DNA from: Angiostrongylus vasorum
Lineage: Eukaryota; Nematoda; Chromadorea; Rhabditida; Metastrongylidae
NCBI GenBank assembly: GCA_018806985.1
Contig: JADANN010000370.1
Coordinates: 1,780,001-1,844,000, forward strand
Length of the DNA stretch: 64,000 nt
Direction of reading: 5' to 3'
Of the stretch, positions 22,600 to 33,554 are shown piece by piece (within the stretch, counting starts at the first letter, position 1; every line of letters starts with the position of its first letter). Position numbers and translations under genes: made by a program. The notes below the pieces were generated by a model, which was given only the letters and a program-made list of their open reading frames with translations, made no database searches and was not told where the DNA came from.

Positions 22600-22760
22600 A
22601 AGACGCTGATTTGATGCATTCGTAGGTCTTCGCATGGCACAGTGATCAAATATGTATTCACTCACCTCTGCAATAATGGAAATGGATTTGAACGCAGGGG
22701 GCATTCTTACGGAATTGATCAACGTCAAACTCTTGGTCGTTTATCTTTTGTCTAATCAAC
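22600..22760 (+). mobile_element. SINE-A 3' part
   Basis: ATATGTATTCACTCACCTCT, GGGGCATTCTTACGGAATTG, GATCAACGTCAAACTC and TTTATCTTTTG match the family 3' half. The tRNA-like head is lost. Confidence 0.62.
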
Positions 22761-22764
22761 AAAT

Positions 22765-23700
22765 CCTATAAGTTCTTTGAATATCTGCGTACATGATTTA
22801 TCTGAACTTATCAACATTATCATTTCGTCATCGTCATAGGATGAATGTGATGATACCTGGTGAGCTCGTTTGCTGAATGGTGTTGTTTCATTGCGTTTGT
22901 GTCAATACGAATTCGAAAAACTCTTCGATCCTTTTTTTCCGAGCACCGCTCGAACTGAAAACCGGAGTCGCTTTCGTGTGTTTTTCATGTTCGCTTCGCA
23001 GAGTTCCATGAAATAACGTCCAACGAGAAATATTGTCCATATTAACACTCATCTAAAGGGGTTTTTGAAAAAAAGGCGAAAGCGAAAACGAAAACAGAAA
23101 CGAACAAGTCGCTCTGCCTGGTATTCGATGTCGCTGAAAAAATGCATTTGCCATCGGAGTAATGGCGAAGCAGTTTAAACTCAACATTTTGATCTTATAT
23201 GGACTTTTAGAGATTAGAAGCAAAAGATGAAAAAAGAAGTTCTCACTTAAAGGATCTCGTTAAACCGAAATCGATCAGACAGTGTCGACTAAATTTTCAC
23301 CATGGTGATCATCTACACTGTTATGAATTTATTGTTGAATTTTATCTACTAAATAATAGATACGATCGAATATAAAAAAATAGAATAACCGGGCCTATAT
23401 TTGATGAAACCGCACTGGCTTGAAATAAATCAACAATAACAACGAGAAGAAAAAACAACTGCAGCAATCGACAAGTAGGGTTGGATACTTAGCCTGAACG
23501 GTGAGCTCGATTTCCGTTATCGAATTACGTGAAAACAATTAATACAGAATATGGTGCGTTGAAATATCAATCTTGTGCATTGAACTTACTCATCTCATCG
23601 CTCAAGTATACTCTCTTCTCTCTTCTCTTCGTATAGCTCTTCGCCGTTTAGTCGAATTGGATACTAACCGTTGTTTTGTTGTTTTCAAAGGCTGGTTTAG
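22765..23700. other. Unassigned DNA
   Basis: Nothing recognised. Contains a purine-rich GCGAAAACGAAAACAGAAAC stretch near 23080 and a CTCTTCTCTCTTCTCTTC run near 23610. Confidence 0.4.
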
Positions 23701-23703
23701 TAG

Positions 23704-24060
23704 ACGTAGACGAATTTATAAGAGGCGAAATGACAGCCACAGTTTCCAATAGTTAATTCAGTGAGCGCAAAAGACTTCTCAGAAACGAAACCATTAGCTG
23801 TAGAGTTTCCACAGGGCTAACCAATAGTCAAAGAAATTTCATATACCGAATCAGTAGCCGTAGAAGGATTCTCGGAAGTTAATTGGTATCAGATGAATAA
23901 TCCTCAGGATCCGCGCCTAAAGCCGAAGAGCTTTCAGCTACATTCTTGGTAACGTTAGACTGCTTATAAGAAGTTGAAACAGTACGGTAGAGCTCTCAAG
24001 ATCGGAACCGATAGGCGTCGAGTTCTCAGGATCTCAACCGGTGCTCACTGAGTTCCAGTT
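23704..24060 (+). repeat. Degenerate 30-31 bp minisatellite
   Basis: Units begin with GTAGAG-like sequence at about 23768, 23800, 23830, 23860, 23925 (two units later), 23987, 24017 and 24047, a spacing of 30 to 32 bases. The last units are the clearest: GTAGAGCTCTCAAGATCGG, GTCGAGTTCTCAGGATCTC, ACTGAGTTCC. About eleven to twelve units are inferred. Read in frame, the last units give a 10-residue repeat (EPIGVEFSGS-like), but stops interrupt earlier units, so it may be a decayed coding repeat or plain satellite. Confidence 0.65.
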
Positions 24061-24815
24061 TTTGTAAGACATAGTGGTTGATTCGTTAGTCAAGTGGACG
24101 TTTTCTTGTCATGGTGTGACTGATTGATGATGGCGACAAAGTAGGTGAAAAGATGTTTTCATAAATATGAACTTTGTTCTCAGTGTGTTGGTGACCTATT
24201 CACTCGATGAACCTACCTTGTAACTCAGAGTTCAGTTCAGAATCTGTGAACATTTCTTTTTATCGTTTAATAAAAGTAGCACCAAAATTCATGTTTTTAC
24301 TACTTTTCACGAACTACTGTTTTTGAACTAACAAGTCGAACTCTTTTATCCAAACAAAACTGCTGCTGTTTTAATTTTACGCTAGAAACATAGTAGCTCT
24401 TTACTCTTATTTTACCTGTGAATTGCTTCCCCGAATAGATTTTTTTTGAAGCTAGGGCTATTTAATAGAGATCGACTTTAGAAGAAAGAGGAAACTCTAT
24501 TCATTAGGATAACCATTTTTTCCTTTCACTAGTGTTCTTGATGTTTATTTCAAGAGATTAATGTTACCTGTCAACTACAACAAAACCAATGAGTAACATA
24601 CAAGTGAAAAAGCCAAAACAAAAAAAAAAAAAAGATAAGACTAATTTTTACGAGTTTCAGATAGATAGAAGCGGCAAAAACCGCTTTGATTAGAAAACGG
24701 CTCGAAAGCATAAAAGTTCGGCGTTTGTCAATTCATCCGTAGCGAGGTTAAATGAAAAATCACTTTGCAATAGCTTCAAAGCTGGCTTTCTTTCAACCTC
24801 GATATGACTAATCAA
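24061..24815. other. Unassigned AT-rich DNA
   Basis: Nothing recognised; a poly-A run lies near 24620-24634. Confidence 0.4.
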
Positions 24816-24819
24816 AAAG

Positions 24820-25262
24820 TATTCTTTAAGCTAACACGAGGCCGATAAAAACCTTATTCGGTCAAAATTTCGACACCTTCGCATTCCTCAAAGCCGGATT
24901 GATCCGCGTCGAATCCACACAATTTCTTCCTTTTTCCGAGGTGGGTCTTCCTGATCGCGATGAGTCGAATCCAGTGGGACACCGCTCGAATAAGGCAACC
25001 TCACGCGGCAGCGCTCATTTATACAGGATGGTCGTTGCTGATAATTGTTGTCCTTTGATTATAATTTGCTTTTCAACGAACAATCCATTCTGTAGTGGTC
25101 GGTACAATCCCTTCGTGGATTATTAAGTTAACAAGAGGTTGATGAAGATTCACATCAACATGATAAACGATTGGGGACTATCGACACGGATCACTGGCTC
25201 TGAGAAAGAACACTTCGAAACGTTAGCTGAGTAAAGTTATTCATCAACCTCGTGCTAGCTTA
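24820..25262. mobile_element. Inverted pair of PLE-type 3' ends
   Basis: Left arm (about 24825-24900, minus) and right arm (about 25185-25262, plus) share AAGCTARCACGAGG and GATAAA/GTAAAG terminal sequence and a hammerhead-like motif. The terminal sequence is that of the palindrome at 6.4 kb. The 290 bases between hold no recognisable coding sequence. The right hammerhead is GGCTCTGAGAAAG..CGAAACGTTAGCT; the left one is more decayed. Confidence 0.68.
25196..25230 (+). ncRNA. Degenerate hammerhead-like motif
   Basis: GGCT, CTGAGAA, AGAACACTT, CGAAACGTT, AGCT. Stem I (GGCT with AGCT) and the GAAACGTT-AGC segment are kept, but the core lacks the invariant G8 context and stem II is lost. A relic. 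Confidence 0.5.
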
Positions 25263-25299
25263 TCAACGAGAGAATAAGAATAATGTATCACAATTCAGT

Positions 25300-25475
25300 C
25301 ACTTTTTGTTCTTCGCCCAACTTTATTTCATGGCAGGGTATGATGTGAAATATAATCACAATGATGCTGAAATATTTCCAAAACGCCAGACCGCAGATGT
25401 CTGCGGTGGAGAACGAACCCGTTATTACCCTTTCCAGGGGTTAACGTGTTCACCACTGCATCATACGAGTTCTTA
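25300..25475 (-). mobile_element. SINE-B copy
   Basis: In minus orientation: CATGGCAGGGTATGATGTGA, AATATAATCACAATGATGCT, CGCAGATGTCTGCGGTGG, GAACGAACCCG (B-box region), CCCTTTCCAGGGGTTAACGTG (split) and TTCACCACTGCATCATACG (A-box region). Confidence 0.8.
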
Positions 25476-25479
25476 GTTT

Positions 25480-26880
25480 CTTTCAGAGGTGTTTTAACTT
25501 ATATTTGCTCTCGGCAATCAGTGTGGTTATAATGCACCAGTATAAATTTTCAACACTTACAGCAAAACAGAAAATGCAGAGAAAAAAATATAAAGTCAGA
25601 AAGCCTCGGAAGAAAAAACAGTTGGCGACTAGGGAAAGCTTGCTCCGCGCTTTATTTTGAGACGTTGTATAGTAAGGCTTATTTTACTGAAATTTTCATC
25701 ATTTTATTTTTTTATAACAAAAGTGAATGATGGCTTCCCAAACAACAGCGATGTTAATAGCGTGAAAAAGCCTCCTCTGTATGGACGAAAGTACACCAGA
25801 TGGAGACTACGGTAGCATATGGCTCTACTGTCAAAAACACAATTACACAATCACTAAGAAATTCTGATTCCTGACGAAGTTATTCAGATCATCTTTCTCT
25901 CTTCCTTTTGTCTTTCTTTTCTTTCGTCCTAATTGCCTTCATTTTGCACAATTATCGATTTTATCGATTTCAAAACGCCAGAACTTTCAGTCACCACGAA
26001 AGAGATGCTCCATTGATTGTCTAGAAAAAAGAACAAAATTATAAGTTCTAGAAAGGAATAATTTTTCTTATGGAATTTTTTATTCTAAAAAAGCATACTG
26101 TCGCGAACTCAGTGATTGAAGAGCGATAAAAATTTTATACTCACCTAAAATATCGATCAATGGTGTGTTTGATTCATCTGTTTTCAAGAATTCTGACACG
26201 TCGTTAAAGTCATTATTATTTTGGAAGAAATCTTGGAAATTAGTTTCAAGTAAAGAGCATCAAAGAAAGCAACTATTCTGTTCGAAAGGAAACAAGGACT
26301 AAACAGTGCTTCGAGTATTTTTAATACTGTCTGGGACGACATGTTAAAAAGATTCGCCTTGATTTCACATCGAGAATTTCGGAAAGGAAAAGACTACGGG
26401 TTAATTTTTCAGTGAACTTTAGATTCACCTTGATTAAATGTTTGCTGCATCCTTTAAAGCAGAACTTTACTGGGGTTTATTCGGTTTTCTCGTTTTCTTC
26501 TTTTTTGCTCTTCAAATGATTGTAGAGTTAACTTTTCATCATCGCAATCAGTAGATTATCACAAGGGTGGAACTAAGACGACAAGCAGCTGCGTACCACT
26601 CTTTTTTCCGGGACGACCGAAGCTAAGGTGTTTGAAGTTTTCCTCAAGAGTTCTAGTTACTGAAACCATCAACTTCACGAATGCCCAGCCATCACTGCCA
26701 TGGTCGACAAGCAGAAACCTCCTCATGAAGTAATGGATCTACCATTGCGATCGGAACAAAAGCCGTCGATTGAGTATGGTGCCGTGATGGAAGCGTCGTG
26801 AAACAGTAATCTCAGAATTCCGAAAAAAAACCTTTGAAGTATCTACGTTTTCATTCTACTTCTTGGATTATAGTCAATGA
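25480..26880. other. Unassigned AT-rich DNA
   Basis: Nothing recognised with confidence. The segment 26570-26800 is less AT-rich but has no coding signal I can name. Confidence 0.4.
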
Positions 26881-26884
26881 GTTT

Positions 26885-27260
26885 GGAAGCGGGTAACACA
26901 GCGGTACTGATCTCGTTCACTATGCGGACGGCCCAAAAAACGCAGACATTGGCTCGGCCCCTCCCTGGCCCCACTAAAGCACTCGTCGCTTCTGGGTCAG
27001 GAAATTTCTACGAGACTTAACTGAAACCAGCTCACTTCCTGCAAATAACGTGGGAACGCCTTAGCCAGCGCAAACACCTCATGATTCATGGGAGAATCGA
27101 CTCGACCAGCAATCGGCGACATTCGTGACAAAGAAGAAAAAATCCTCAAGCACCAGTCGATGCCACACAGAAGAAAAAAGTTCTTAGACTTTCGTTAATG
27201 ATGAATATGAGGAAACGAATCGAATGCAAGGATTGCTGGAATCCGTACGGCCTGTCATAT
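26885..27260 (+). mobile_element. SINE-C copy, tRNA-like head
   Basis: Head GAAGCGGGTAACACAGCGG (A-box region) followed further on by GGGAGAATCGACTCGACC, CAAGCACCAGTCGATGCC, a GAATATGAGGAAACGAATCG segment and AATGCAAGGATTGCTGG. The same blocks, in the same order, occur in the copies at 32.9, 40.8, 43.0 and 45.3 kb. The B box is weak here. Confidence 0.72.
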
Positions 27261-27303
27261 ATGATATCGTGTCTTGTAATCAAAGGGAAATAAAAATTAG
27301 GTT

Positions 27304-27540
27304 GTATGTAGTCTAGTGCTTAGAGGTGCCCTGTAGCACACACATGGCCATTGGTTTGATCCTACGTATCACGCTAAATGAGTCCTCCATCCCTTCGGGA
27401 TGGGCAAGTTGGTGCGACCATTCCTAGAGAATGAGAAACACTGATGCGTTCATTCAGCTCCACAATACTATGAATGCAGTCAAATGTATGGTGTGCCCTT
27501 AAGAAATTGTTCCACATCCAAGGCTTTATCGTTTAACCTT
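27304..27540 (+). mobile_element. SINE-A copy, degenerate
   Basis: A box GTAGTCTAGTGCTTAGAGG, B box TGGTTTGATCCTA, then CCATCCCTTCGGGATGGGC, GCAAGTTGGTGCGACC, a GAATGCAGTCAAATGTATGG segment and a worn 3' end. Confidence 0.74.
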
Positions 27541-27544
27541 CAAA

Positions 27545-30140
27545 GAAATATTTTCTTTGCTACTATTGAACGTCACTGGAGATATATCTAGCTTAATAGT
27601 TCAAGTTCAGTATCGATTTTAGAAGTTGATCAAACAATTAATACACATCTATTATGCTGAATGGTAGATTCCTATCGCTTGACTGTTGTCGTCCATTCTT
27701 GAAGCTAAAAAGTAGTTGCGCTCTAGAATAAATAGGTATTAAACCTTTATTTAATATTACTGAGAGTGATGTGTTTATGTGATGCTAGTGACAGGACACT
27801 AAGCAGGGGCGTGAGCAAGTTCATTTGGGCGAATCACACTTAGCTTCTATTATCGTCTATAAGGTCAATAGCTAAAATCCGCTTCTCACATATTTGGCAC
27901 TGACGAAGGATTTGTGAACGTTCAAGTAGGAAAACATTTTATAAAGCAGTAATCATAAGAAATGATAAGAAGAAGCGACGATTATGATAATTTGATAGGA
28001 AGTTCCGTCTGCAGTAACGAAAACGTTTTTGAAGTACGACAAGAAAAAAAGAAAAGAAAATGCAAGTGGTTACAGTTGCATTAAACTACTAACGCTTTGC
28101 GACCACACGAAAAAAAATACGGCTAAAAGTTTGATGATAAATCACTTGTTATGTAATTTATTACATGATAGATGAGGGACGAAAAAAACCCAGTGATTTT
28201 TCGACTGGGTAACACTCTGCTCTCCTAAGGTAACCGAACGCATTGCACGGCACCTGTAACCACTATACTGTACCCGTCATGGAGTTGCACATAGTGCTAT
28301 AACTTTGTAATTGAATAAACATATGGCGTTGTTTTTTTTTCAGTTTGCACAGACATCATTAACGTAAGGTCATACTTCCCTTATAGCATTTTCTATCAGT
28401 CTAGTGCAAAAATGATTGCCGACTTTGTTAGCGCTGCTACACACTGCTTCTGTTTCCATGCTCCTTGTTTCTTTTTTAACAATTTCCCACATGGCACTTT
28501 TCCTATAATTTAATTTACAATGGTTTTAGGTTGCCTGGAATGACGCTGTACAGACAAGAAAGTCGTGAGGAAATTTTGGACAAGCAGCGTGTGAGGAACT
28601 CGAAATGTCCAGTCTAGAGGCCAGTGACCAGAAAAGGACTTCCTAACCCCCAAAACACTAATGTTTCGTAATGTTTCGTAATTTGGAGATAAGTCTCCAT
28701 GACGTCGGAGAAGGCCGTGGGCGCTTGTCAGCAGTTGAAGGCGACCTAACTGAAGGAGATAATCGACGCTAACTATTCCAAAAACATCTTGAACTACTGT
28801 AGAAGAATTTAACGCTAAAGTCGTAGACATCAGTCCTCATAATGAAGATCTCGAGCGTTTATCAGCCAACAGTTGGCTAAGATGCATCTGTGAGCAATCA
28901 TCGATGCTGATCCTTTAAAACCTGCTACACAGTTTATAGAAGAACTAGCGTTAACCGTGGAAACATGAGTCTTCGTGACGCATAAAGGCCGTGGATACCC
29001 ACCAGCCAGCAGTTAACCACGAGCCATGTGAAGAATATTCTTTACTGGCTGTCTAAAAACTAGTTGAGAAGTTGTAGAAAAAGTCAATGTTAATCGCTTT
29101 AACAGTCGTTCATCATTTGAAAGAGATGGTCTGAAAGGTGAAAAAGTGGCGTCGATAAATGGGCACCTCAGCACAAATTGAACAGCAAGGATCAAAGAGA
29201 ACGTCGCCATTATGAAATCTGCAAAACGACTTTTTTCTTTTCGAAACAAAAATGACTGCTATCTCGATTGCATTTTGACGTGCAACGACGACGAAAAGTG
29301 GACTCTATAGGAGAACGGACGACATTCCTCATGGATACTAGAGTAAGTTCAAACCCAAGGGCATTTCGGAAGTCAAATCTGAACCAGATGAAGGTTATGG
29401 CGATTGTATGGTGGTTTGCTGATAGATTAATTCACTAGAACATTCTCAACTTTGGTGAAACGATCACAGCAAAAGAATACTGGAAACAAAGTCAATGAAG
29501 GAGTTTAAAAATGCAGCGTATGCAGCTAGAATTGGTCAACAGAAAAAAGTTCAATCCTCTTGAATCAGCACGCTCGTCCCATGAGAATCAATCAACCTCT
29601 AATGAAAAACTAATTCGAGGATTTTTTCGCCTGCAGAGCTCCGAAATTCCGTTCTATCGAAAGAAATAAACCTGTTTCCTTCAGTTGCAAAGATTTACAT
29701 ATTCTAATAGTCTTTACATTCTTTAGTAACGTTGTGCTCAAGTCACGTTTCACCAATTACATCATTATTCCTGCCCTAACTTCATATTGATGACAATTTA
29801 TGGATGCAGACACATATGTATGATGTGCGAAGGTTGGAAAAAAAAATAATCGTACTTATCCATTTACTGACTCAAACTGTCAGTTTCTTTTTCTGTTACA
29901 GTGGTGCCTTCTAGCCACCGTTCCGTGATAGCCGAGCCTTTTGAAACCCTCTGGGGTCGGAAAATTGGCTCCAGAGATTCTTGGAAGAATTTAAAAGCAC
30001 TAACTTCATAGATCGATAGATCTGCACAAGTTAATAATTATCATACCAAATTTGCTTTCAGTTGCCTTCACATTTAAGGTCCTAAGGACTCAGGGAAAAA
30101 TTACATCTCACGAACCATCACTGTTGAGATAACGTGGGGT
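27545..30140. other. Unassigned DNA
   Basis: About 2.6 kb with no assigned feature. Minus-strand frames at 28510-28830 (106 codons) and 29013-29249 (78 codons) have ordinary amino-acid composition but no domain I recognise. They may be parts of an old transposon or chance frames. Confidence 0.35.
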
Positions 30141-30164
30141 TGTTATCACTTGGTCTTGCATAAG

Positions 30165-30205
30165 ATGGCAGACTTTTCGGCGATTTCGTCTTCTTCAGAA
30201 CCTAA
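30165..30205 (-). ncRNA. Hammerhead-like motif
   Basis: Minus strand: CTGAAGA, extra A, stem II GACG/CGCC with loop AAAT (one A-C mismatch), GAAAAGTC, TGC. The closing C of stem III has become A, so it is probably inactive. Confidence 0.5.
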
Positions 30206-30442
30206 GCGTCTTCTGCACCCACATTTTATTATTCGGTTAGTACTCCCGAGCACGGATGAAAACCTAATTCATAAGCTAAGGCGAAATACTGCTATTTAAA
30301 AGGAACTAAGTGTTTTCTTCCTAATTAGGTAAGATCTTTTTTTTCGTGGTCTACATACGATGAAAGTGAGCAAGATTCACTATGTTCATTGAGTATGCGA
30401 AAATATTGATCGAATAAAAGAGCACGGATACAGAATACGTCT

Positions 30443-30480
30443 AATCACTGAAGAAGGCAAAATTGCCGAGACGTCTGTTA
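30443..30480 (+). ncRNA. Hammerhead-like motif
   Basis: Plus strand: CTGAAGA, extra A, stem II GGCA/TGCC with loop AAAT, then GAGACGTC (one change in the invariant GAAAC). Stem II is fully paired and uses an A-U pair where the other copies have G-C or G-U, a compensatory change. Confidence 0.55.
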
Positions 30481-30489
30481 TCGCAGTTC

Positions 30490-31030
30490 AAGAACAAGTG
30501 ATGATTACCTCCCGCTCCCTCAACAAAGATAATTCGGAAAGTATAATTCAATTACTAATGCCATGGTTTACTGAAAGTCGGTTTTTCGAGTTAACTGCTG
30601 TGGGCGATAATAGCGACCATTAGTAACTACTTTGTACGTTTCTGAACTTCAAGTCAAATTTCAGCAATAGTATTTCTCCAACCAGCACATTTTGTCCTTC
30701 TGTAGAGAAAGCAGCATTGAATACGAAAACTGCGCTACTAAGGAAGTCATAAACTTACTAGAGGCTATTCTAAAAACTTGGCCATTTTCAACTGGAAGTC
30801 CACATGAAAGTAAAGGAATGCTGCTGAGGGGCTCAGCTAGCCTCCAAGATATGCAATCGTAAAAACACTGGAAATGAAAGTTTTGATGCAAACTACGCGA
30901 TATTGTTATGCACGTCGAACAAGTAGCGCTCACCAAACAGCTTTAGTGGGCATTGGAGACCAGTGAAGTTTACACCTGCTCCATGGTTACTCAAGCATAA
31001 TCGTGATTAAAGCCATAAAGATTAATCAGA
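30490..31030. other. Unassigned DNA
   Basis: A minus-strand frame at 30661-30936 (91 codons) has no recognised domain. Confidence 0.4.
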
Positions 31031-31170
31031 ATATTGCAAATGCTTCGTACCTTTTCGACCCTGACATATCGTGCAATACAGACATGGTCATTGGTTCGAT
31101 CTCGCGTGGCGGTCTATCCAAGCAGTGAAACCCTCCAGGATCGGCAATTTCGTGTGAGACTTGTCCGAAA
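31030..31170 (+). mobile_element. SINE-A 5' part, degenerate
   Basis: TATCGTGCAATACAGACATGG, B box TTGGTTCGATCTCG, then AACCCTCCAGGATCGGCAAT and GTGTGAGACTTGTCCG match the family 5' half. Confidence 0.58.
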
Positions 31171-31174
31171 AGAA

Positions 31175-31815
31175 AAAAAAATTGACTTAACACATAAGTT
31201 CCATGAAGTCGTCGCATGTGCTAAATACCAGATCTAATTTTAAATAGATTCAATGATGTCTACAAGTTATGAATAGAGTAGAATGCGTACAGCACATTTT
31301 ACGCATTTTCTACATAATTCGGTGTCGTAACCTACTGGCAACGACGGTTGGGGAAAATGGCGCTTTCGAAACGAATACGACCATCGTTCAATCCATTAAT
31401 GCACCGACGTCGTCCACAAAGAAAAAAATAGACAGCACCGTACTGAGCAATCGAATTGCAAAAAAATATTTTACATCTTGAATATATCAGGAGTGCGAAA
31501 ATTCCTTAAGTGGAAGATCGTGCTCGTAGAGTAACATTTACAGTGAAGCCACATTAGAAACTTCACATTAGTTTTATTCATTTCCGATTTGCCTTACATA
31601 GTTGTTGGTAATTCAAAGTACTAAAAGATGAGTCAGTTTGAACAATAAGGGCCCGACAAGTCATCGCAGTAACGCAGCGTCGATAAAAGCCGTTCGTTCA
31701 CAGGCCGCTGGAATTGTGAGGGGTGGTCTCGTTTTTTCTTATCGACACCACATCGTGTTCATTCCATTCCCTATTGCCTCAATACCTCATTGTTTTCGTC
31801 TGTGGTTAAAAAAAA
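31175..31815. other. Unassigned AT-rich DNA
   Basis: Nothing recognised on either strand. Confidence 0.4.
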
Positions 31816-31817
31816 AG

Positions 31818-32070
31818 AAGGTAAAGCGTTATTCTTTGACCAATCCCTTACATATGAAGCACGAGCAATTCCATTCGTAGCATGGTAAAAGTTGCTGGAT
31901 TCATATTTGGCCTATACAGGAACTTACGAGGGCTTACCGATCCAACAACTAAGTGTTTCATCCTACCTACCAATTCTGACACCGATTTGTCGATCGATCT
32001 CAGAGTGATGGTATGCTTGGTTGGTGCAGAATGCAGGATCGAACCAACGACCTCTGAGATGCAGTACTGA
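31818..32070 (-). mobile_element. SINE-A copy, degenerate
   Basis: Minus orientation: GTAAAGCGTTATTCTTTGAC (3' tail), CATATTTGGCCTATACAGGA, GAGGGCTTACCGATCCAAC, GGATCGAACCAACGACCTC (B box) and GATGCAGTACTGACTAA for the A-box region. Confidence 0.7.
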
Positions 32071-32442
32071 CTAATATTTCCGGTTTGAAGACCACCATCG
32101 TATGAAAACAGTCTTTGAATTATGTCCGTACACAACGGATAGACATGGAACAAGTTGTTCATCTTAGCTTTTTTCAATCTTTTTAAAACACTCTCATTCT
32201 ATCATTTACAGCCGAACAAACACCAATCCATGTCCGTTTTTTTTACGATACAGTACGTGCATTTTGTTTCAATGCGTTGTGTTCGGCGGTGACAATCCCA
32301 ACTGTGTGCAGATGTTTTTGTTGCCGACCGACCGACCAAGCCTCGAGCTCAACACTTTGCAACTTTACGTGCGTCGCTACCAATATAATGAATGTATGTG
32401 GTATCTTTTTTGCATTATCCTAAATAATTAATAAACGGGAAA

Positions 32443-32715
32443 AAGGATAAAACGTTCAGTATTGATCTATCCTTCAACGGTGCACCATACACTCGACTCT
32501 ATTCGTAATGATCGCAGAAATTATCGAATGCGCATTGGTCTGTACACGACTTGCACGGGACTTAACTAATACTAAGCCACTGTTCTTGCCTTTCCGAACA
32601 AGTCCGAAACCTATTTAAGAAGTCTTAAGGTGACAGAGAAGTTTGATTAGTTCCGGATGTGGGATCGAGGCAATGGGTATAACAGTGGACTTCTAACTAC
32701 TAAGCTACACAAATT
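32443..32715 (-). mobile_element. SINE-A copy, degenerate
   Basis: AAGGATAAAACGTTCAGTAT and TGATCTATCC (3' end), GGTGCACCATACACTCGACT, CGAATGCGCATTGGTCTGTA, TTTCCGAACAAGTCCGAAAC and GTGGGATCGAGGCAATGGG follow the family order in reverse. Confidence 0.7.
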
Positions 32716-32934
32716 CTGAGATCTGAATACAAATCTCACTGAAAAGAATCAATAAGGAAAAGTGGTGAAGTAAAACTGCTTACGGGAATGCTAAGGATAT
32801 TGAACGATTAATGATCGAAAACAGATCAAAGAGCTAGCCAGATCGAAAGACATTAACCATCTACACTACTGCAGTGACAAATTGAATTTGCTAACAAATG
32901 AACTAGTCACTCATTTAAAAGTATTTTCTTTCGA

Positions 32935-33290
32935 TGCGCTGTGTTGGGAAGGTAGAACAATGGTAGTGATACCGCTCATCACGAGCACAGTGCTAGTTCG
33001 ACCTGGCCTAGAGTTCACCAACCCTCTTATACTTCCGAGGTCGAGCAATAGATACCAGCCTTTTCTGAGGAAAGTCCACTTTCTACAACACAAGCGGAAG
33101 TCCTCTAGCTAGGCTATCTCATGGCTCCAGGGAGAATCTACTCGGCCAGCATTCAATGATATTCACAACGAACTGGAAAATCTTCAAGAAACAGTCGAAC
33201 CCGGATGCAACAGTTGGAAGATCTTTTTTTGGGTTGGGAGCTGAATGCGAGGGAACGAAAAGAATGCAAAAAATGCTGGGATTCGAACGG
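32935..33290 (+). mobile_element. SINE-C copy
   Basis: A-box region GAAGGTAGAACAATGGTAG, then CATCACGAGCACAGTGCTAG, B box AGTTCGACCTGG, GGTCGAGCAATAGATACCAG, CAGGGAGAATCTACTCGGCC and GCAAAAAATGCTGGG. Spacing of about 50 bases between the boxes is tRNA-like. Confidence 0.75.
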
Positions 33291-33374
33291 TAGCCGTCAA
33301 CCCGTAGGTCTTTTTAAAAAATAAAACATAAAATGAGTAAATGACCAAAAGAATACTTTCTCATTGTTTGCACC

Positions 33375-33550
33375 TTTATTAACTTTTTAACCAATACCAG
33401 GATCCACCACGATCCTGGCACCAAACTAGTATGGTGACAAACCTCCCTCTGATCCACAAGGGTGGCGACCGCCTGTGGTGCTCATGACCTGGGGCAGAAT
33501 TTGGCCCGGTTGATCTCGGGACTCCAGGGAAACACAATGGTTTCGGATTT
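33375..33550 (+). repeat. Dispersed repeat R1, copy 2
   Basis: AACCAATACCAGGATCCACC, AAACCTCCCTCTGATCCAC, ACCTGGGGCAGAATTTGG and GGGACTCCAGGGAAACACA match the minus strand of 9370-9765 with a similar spacing. Only the central part is present. Confidence 0.62.
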
Positions 33551-33554
33551 CAAT

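Larger units (their letters stand above)
30160..30482. mobile_element. Inverted pair of hammerhead-bearing ends
   Basis: A hammerhead-like motif lies on the minus strand at the left and another on the plus strand at the right, about 240 bases apart, so the presumed 3' ends point outward as in the PLE composite. No coding sequence is visible between. GTTGTTATC-like and GTTATCGCAG-like sequence follows each motif on its own strand. Confidence 0.55.
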
